Below are positions 13,619 through 15,768 of a stretch of 15,768 nt of DNA, piece by piece. The stretch is from the NCBI GenBank assembly GCA_946478765.1, contig CAMLDH010000061.1, positions 1 to 15,768 of the forward strand, read 5' to 3'. The DNA comes from an uncultured Oxalobacteraceae bacterium. Its GTDB lineage: Bacteria > Pseudomonadota > Gammaproteobacteria > Burkholderiales > Burkholderiaceae. The notes under the pieces are model-generated. The model saw nothing but the letters and a program-made list of their open reading frames with translations. It ran no database searches and was not told where the DNA came from. A program made the position numbers and the translations under genes. Every line of letters begins with the position of its first letter. The stretch's first letter is position 1.

Positions 13619-14415
13619 TATTCAGATCCCCCTTCGCGCATGATGTAGACAGTTGGCGGAAAATTTTCCGACCACAATTCGACTTGTATTTTTGCTTTTC
13701 TGGGCAATGAATTGAAGACGGCCTTGATCGCTGTCTTGAAGTCGCCTTCGACTCGCATGCCACCATCAAGGTCCAGGTCTTTATCCTCAAGCGTTTGCTC
13801 GTCCTTGTAGTTCCAGAGGTCGATCCATCCGGCCCGAACGGCAAATTCATGCACAACATCTCTTAGCCGCGACTTGGGTTTGACGACCCAAATCGGGAGC
13901 TTCTTTTCTTCCACAGATGAGGCCGCATAGGTCGTCGCCGATGATGGAGCCGGATACTTTCTTTCGCCTACATAGAGGTGACGCTTCTTCCAGTCCACGT
14001 CGATCAGCAGCCCCTGTTCATTGGCGAGAATGTCCAGAACTTCGACCCAACGCCTGCTACCACGCCAATTGACCAGCCGATCCTTGTCGAACTTACCTAC
14101 GACGTCCTGCTTTAGGTATGCATGCCAATCCGACGGCGCGATTTGTTTGAGCGCATCTATCAGCTTGACGTCACGACCAAAGCCACGGCGGACCTCAATT
14201 TCTCCTTCAGGCTCGCCCATGTACGCCAGTGCCACCAAGCCGAGACCACTGGGTACGACTGCCGGCTTAGACATGGCAACGCCCTCTACCGCGAGTGGTT
14301 CAACGCCGGCGGCCAGCTTCTGCACAACTTGCGCGGGGGCCTCTTCGACAACATCAAAACCCGCGTACGCCACCGCCGGCAACACAAACAACAACAGTGC
14401 GAATATTTTTTTCAT
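13618..14415 (-). CDS. periplasmic TcpQ/PilL-like secretin assembly protein
   Basis: 265 residues with GAGGT just before the ATG. A signal peptide (MKKIFALLLFVLPAVAYA, cleavage after AYA18) exports it. Two related units follow. One is at about 83-150 (LIDALKQIAPSDWHAYL, VLDILANEQGLLIDVDWKKRHLYV). The other is at about 173-260 (LPIWVVKPKSRLRDVVHEFA, AGWIDLW, FKTAIKAVFNSLP, VYIMREG). The second matches the C-terminal TcpQ pattern (W-x-L/V-xx-G/K-xx-L-xx-V-L-xx-W/F-A-xx-AGW), and both recall STN-type domains. TcpQ stabilises the TcpC secretin in Vibrio cholerae, and R64 PilL precedes pilN in the same way. The gene overlaps pilN by one base, supporting that pairing. I leave the symbol blank because R64 PilL is longer and other TcpQ-like names exist. 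Confidence 0.72.
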   Translation of the reverse strand: MKKIFALLLFVLPAVAYAGFDVVEEAPAQVVQKLAAGVEPLAVEGVAMSKPAVVPSGLGLVALAYMGEPEGEIEVRRGFGRDVKLIDALKQIAPSDWHAYLKQDVVGKFDKDRLVNWRGSRRWVEVLDILANEQGLLIDVDWKKRHLYVGERKYPAPSSATTYAASSVEEKKLPIWVVKPKSRLRDVVHEFAVRAGWIDLWNYKDEQTLEDKDLDLDGGMRVEGDFKTAIKAVFNSLPRKAKIQVELWSENFPPTVYIMREGGSE

Positions 14416-14438
14416 CGTGACCTCATTACCCCAGATAG

Positions 14439-14852
14439 TTACGCATGCTTCATTAAATTCCCCAGCACAGACTTTGCTGGTACCGCCAAGTCCACCGACT
14501 TGCTCCCGGTCTTTTTCTCCCTGCCGGAAGTTTCTTGATCGGTACCCGAGCGAGCCGTGGATCCTGTGCTGTTACTTTCATTGGGTAATACGCTGGCGTA
14601 ATGTTCTTTTTGCGTATTATTACTTTCATTTGTTGATAGCGCAATAGTATTTATTGAAATGTCTTTATTTAAAAGGAGTCTGCACCCTACAACGAGACAG
14701 TCTTTCAGAAATTCTTTGTCGTCCTTACCCAGTAGTTTTGATCGGCGGTCATATTCATCCATGACCGCTACCTCTTCCGGCCTTTTGAAGGAAAGTCGAA
14801 GAACAAATCGACGACCGTACCTTGCCCAGCTTTTTCCTACCTCACGATCCAT
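14439..14852 (-). CDS. small ParR/StbB-like putative DNA-binding partner of the upstream actin
   Basis: 137 residues. The ATG is 3 bases after the stop of the ParM-like gene, and its ribosome-binding site GGAGGA is embedded in the last codons of that gene, so the two are translationally tied. The N-terminal part shows a strand then two helices: RFVLRLSF (about 15-22), PEEVAVMDEYDRR, and DDKEFLKDCLVVGCRLLL (about 43-60). This is the ribbon-helix-helix pattern of ParR/StbB/CopG-type DNA binders. The C-terminal half (about 65-137) is Ser/Thr/Asn/Gly/Lys-rich and likely disordered; in ParR proteins the tail binds the actin filament. I do not recognise it by sequence, and the assignment rests on position and predicted fold. 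No iteron-like parC/stbD repeat is visible beside it. Confidence 0.55.
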   Translation of the reverse strand: MDREVGKSWARYGRRFVLRLSFKRPEEVAVMDEYDRRSKLLGKDDKEFLKDCLVVGCRLLLNKDISINTIALSTNESNNTQKEHYASVLPNESNSTGSTARSGTDQETSGREKKTGSKSVDLAVPAKSVLGNLMKHA

Positions 14853-14855
14853 CGC

Positions 14856-15768
14856 TTAGTCCTCCACCATGTATTGAAGGTACTTGCGCATCCCGCGTGC
14901 ATTGGCAAATTCCGGCTCAGCGGGGACGACACAATGCGGATACTCTTTACGAATAACGTCATGCATCAATACCGCTCCGCCGCCAACGAGGATCACTGAC
15001 TGCATCTCCGCGGCATCGCCTATACGTCGCTTCGCTTCGCGAATAATTTGCTGCCCAATCTCTCCCACCGCAGCGTCTACGATGTCGCCGACGTTATGGT
15101 CCTCGCCACGCAAACGGATTTTCCGATGACGGGCCACATGATCCAACGTAGCGAGCCGGATCTTCGCCACACCAAAACGTCGCTTCAGATCGTTTTCCAT
15201 CTGGTCGTATACATTGCTGATTCCTATGTTCGCGGTGCCGGAGTTCACATGGTCAAGCTTTGCTCCGCCGTATACGGTCACCGTGTCAGTTGTCCGTCCG
15301 CCGATATCGAGTACCGCGACTGGCGCACTCATGTCGACGCCCTGGCGGAGATTTCCGTTGTCATCAGTGTAGTAATCAATAACAGCCGCGAGGCCTTGCG
15401 CAGTCACTTGTTGCTTGAGAATTTTCGGTGGTTGCTGCCCGCTCAGCGGACGCACTTCGATTTCAAGGTTGCGGATCTTCTGGTCAATAAGCCCCTGGTT
15501 CGGTTCGCTAGTTCCCGGCGTATAAAAGGACTGGAACGGCAAGCCCGTTGCAAGCTTGATCTTTTGACCGCCGAGTTCCGCCAGCTGCAGGGCATGATTT
15601 ACGAGTACGCGGTTAATCTCGTTAAATGCATAGTCATCAAAACGAGTGTCCTCGCCATCGATCTCCGGGTCTACCGTGAACTGGCGGCCTTGCGACTCAT
15701 ACCCCCCCAAACCGGCATCGTCCTTGCCGATGGCCGTCAGCGTAAAACCCACCCTGGCAACACTCGGT
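14856..15768 (-). CDS. ParM/StbA-family plasmid segregation actin (5' truncated by the window edge)
   Basis: 303 residues are visible before the TAA; the frame is open to the window edge, so the start and the phosphate-1 loop are missing (a GTG at 15752 is probably internal). Actin-fold signatures are seen. GGQKIKLATGLPFQSFYT is the usual ParM 'TGLP-x-xx-Y' strand. VAVLDIGGRTTDTVTVYGG is the phosphate-2 loop, SGTANIGISNVYDQM a connecting segment, and SVILVGGGAVLMHDVI the adenosine-binding loop. ParM/StbA polymerises with ATP to push plasmid copies apart; chromosomally integrated elements also carry it. It heads the visible operon and is followed at 3 bases by a probable DNA-binding partner, then at 23 bases by the pilus genes. 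A role as a PilM-like actin in the pilus machine is an alternative, but the family resemblance favours partition. Confidence 0.85.
   Translation of the reverse strand, partial: PSVARVGFTLTAIGKDDAGLGGYESQGRQFTVDPEIDGEDTRFDDYAFNEINRVLVNHALQLAELGGQKIKLATGLPFQSFYTPGTSEPNQGLIDQKIRNLEIEVRPLSGQQPPKILKQQVTAQGLAAVIDYYTDDNGNLRQGVDMSAPVAVLDIGGRTTDTVTVYGGAKLDHVNSGTANIGISNVYDQMENDLKRRFGVAKIRLATLDHVARHRKIRLRGEDHNVGDIVDAAVGEIGQQIIREAKRRIGDAAEMQSVILVGGGAVLMHDVIRKEYPHCVVPAEPEFANARGMRKYLQYMVED

Overview
The window reads as part of a mobile element (plasmid or integrative conjugative element) from a proteobacterium, most likely a Burkholderiales member. This is judged from the protein families, the GC-rich repeated domain of the cassettes and codon use; no chromosomal marker is present. 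Bases 15768 to 2825 form one leftward (minus-strand) run of genes with overlaps or gaps of a few dozen bases at most. They encode a type IVb pilus of the R64/ColIb-P9 'thin pilus' kind. Bases 1 to 3405 form a multi-cassette inversion system (shufflon) at the distal end of that run.

Layout in transcription order, right to left: a 5'-truncated ParM/StbA-type plasmid actin (15768-14856); a small putative ribbon-helix-helix partner (14852-14439); a TcpQ/PilL-like secretin helper (14415-13618); lipoprotein secretin PilN (13618-11756); a large minor prepilin (11751-10729); the probable major prepilin PilS (10669-10088); a membrane-anchored pilin-head-like protein (10069-9269); ATPase PilQ (9248-7332); platform protein PilR (7315-6281); PilO (6269-5100); a GspM/PilO-like bitopic protein (5107-4565); PilP (4555-4022); and a bitopic protein with a degenerate staphylococcal-nuclease-like domain (4013-3438).

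The shufflon follows. A start codon and about 19 fixed codons (ATG at 3457) lead into an 18-bp site, CTTGTCAATCCGGTCGCA, lying in minus orientation at 3388-3405. The gene now joined to that start (cassette 5, minus) is intact. Four further cassettes lie head-to-tail on the plus strand, each starting with the same site (6-23, 590-607, 1199-1216, 1801-1818), with no start codon and with an in-frame stop just upstream of the site. Each cassette carries a GC-rich, roughly 80-codon conserved segment (the hydrophobic core of a signal peptide plus an N-terminal domain) followed by a divergent C-terminal domain. Inversion between the minus site and any plus site would replace almost the whole secreted protein.

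The site shares the core CAATCCGGT, and the reading frame that encodes CQSG, with the R64 sfx sites as I recall them. In R64, however, recombination swaps only the C-terminal part of PilV, whereas here the junction lies inside the signal peptide. Cassette 4 also contains an internal sfx-like sequence (CQSGNW) ahead of a glycine-rich tail, like a PilV segment nested in the new cassette format. The recombinase (rci-like), prepilin peptidase and pilus lytic transglycosylase are not in the window, and the array probably continues to the left. Together the genes describe a secretin-based pilus whose last gene supplies a switchable, probably tip-exposed, secreted adhesin.
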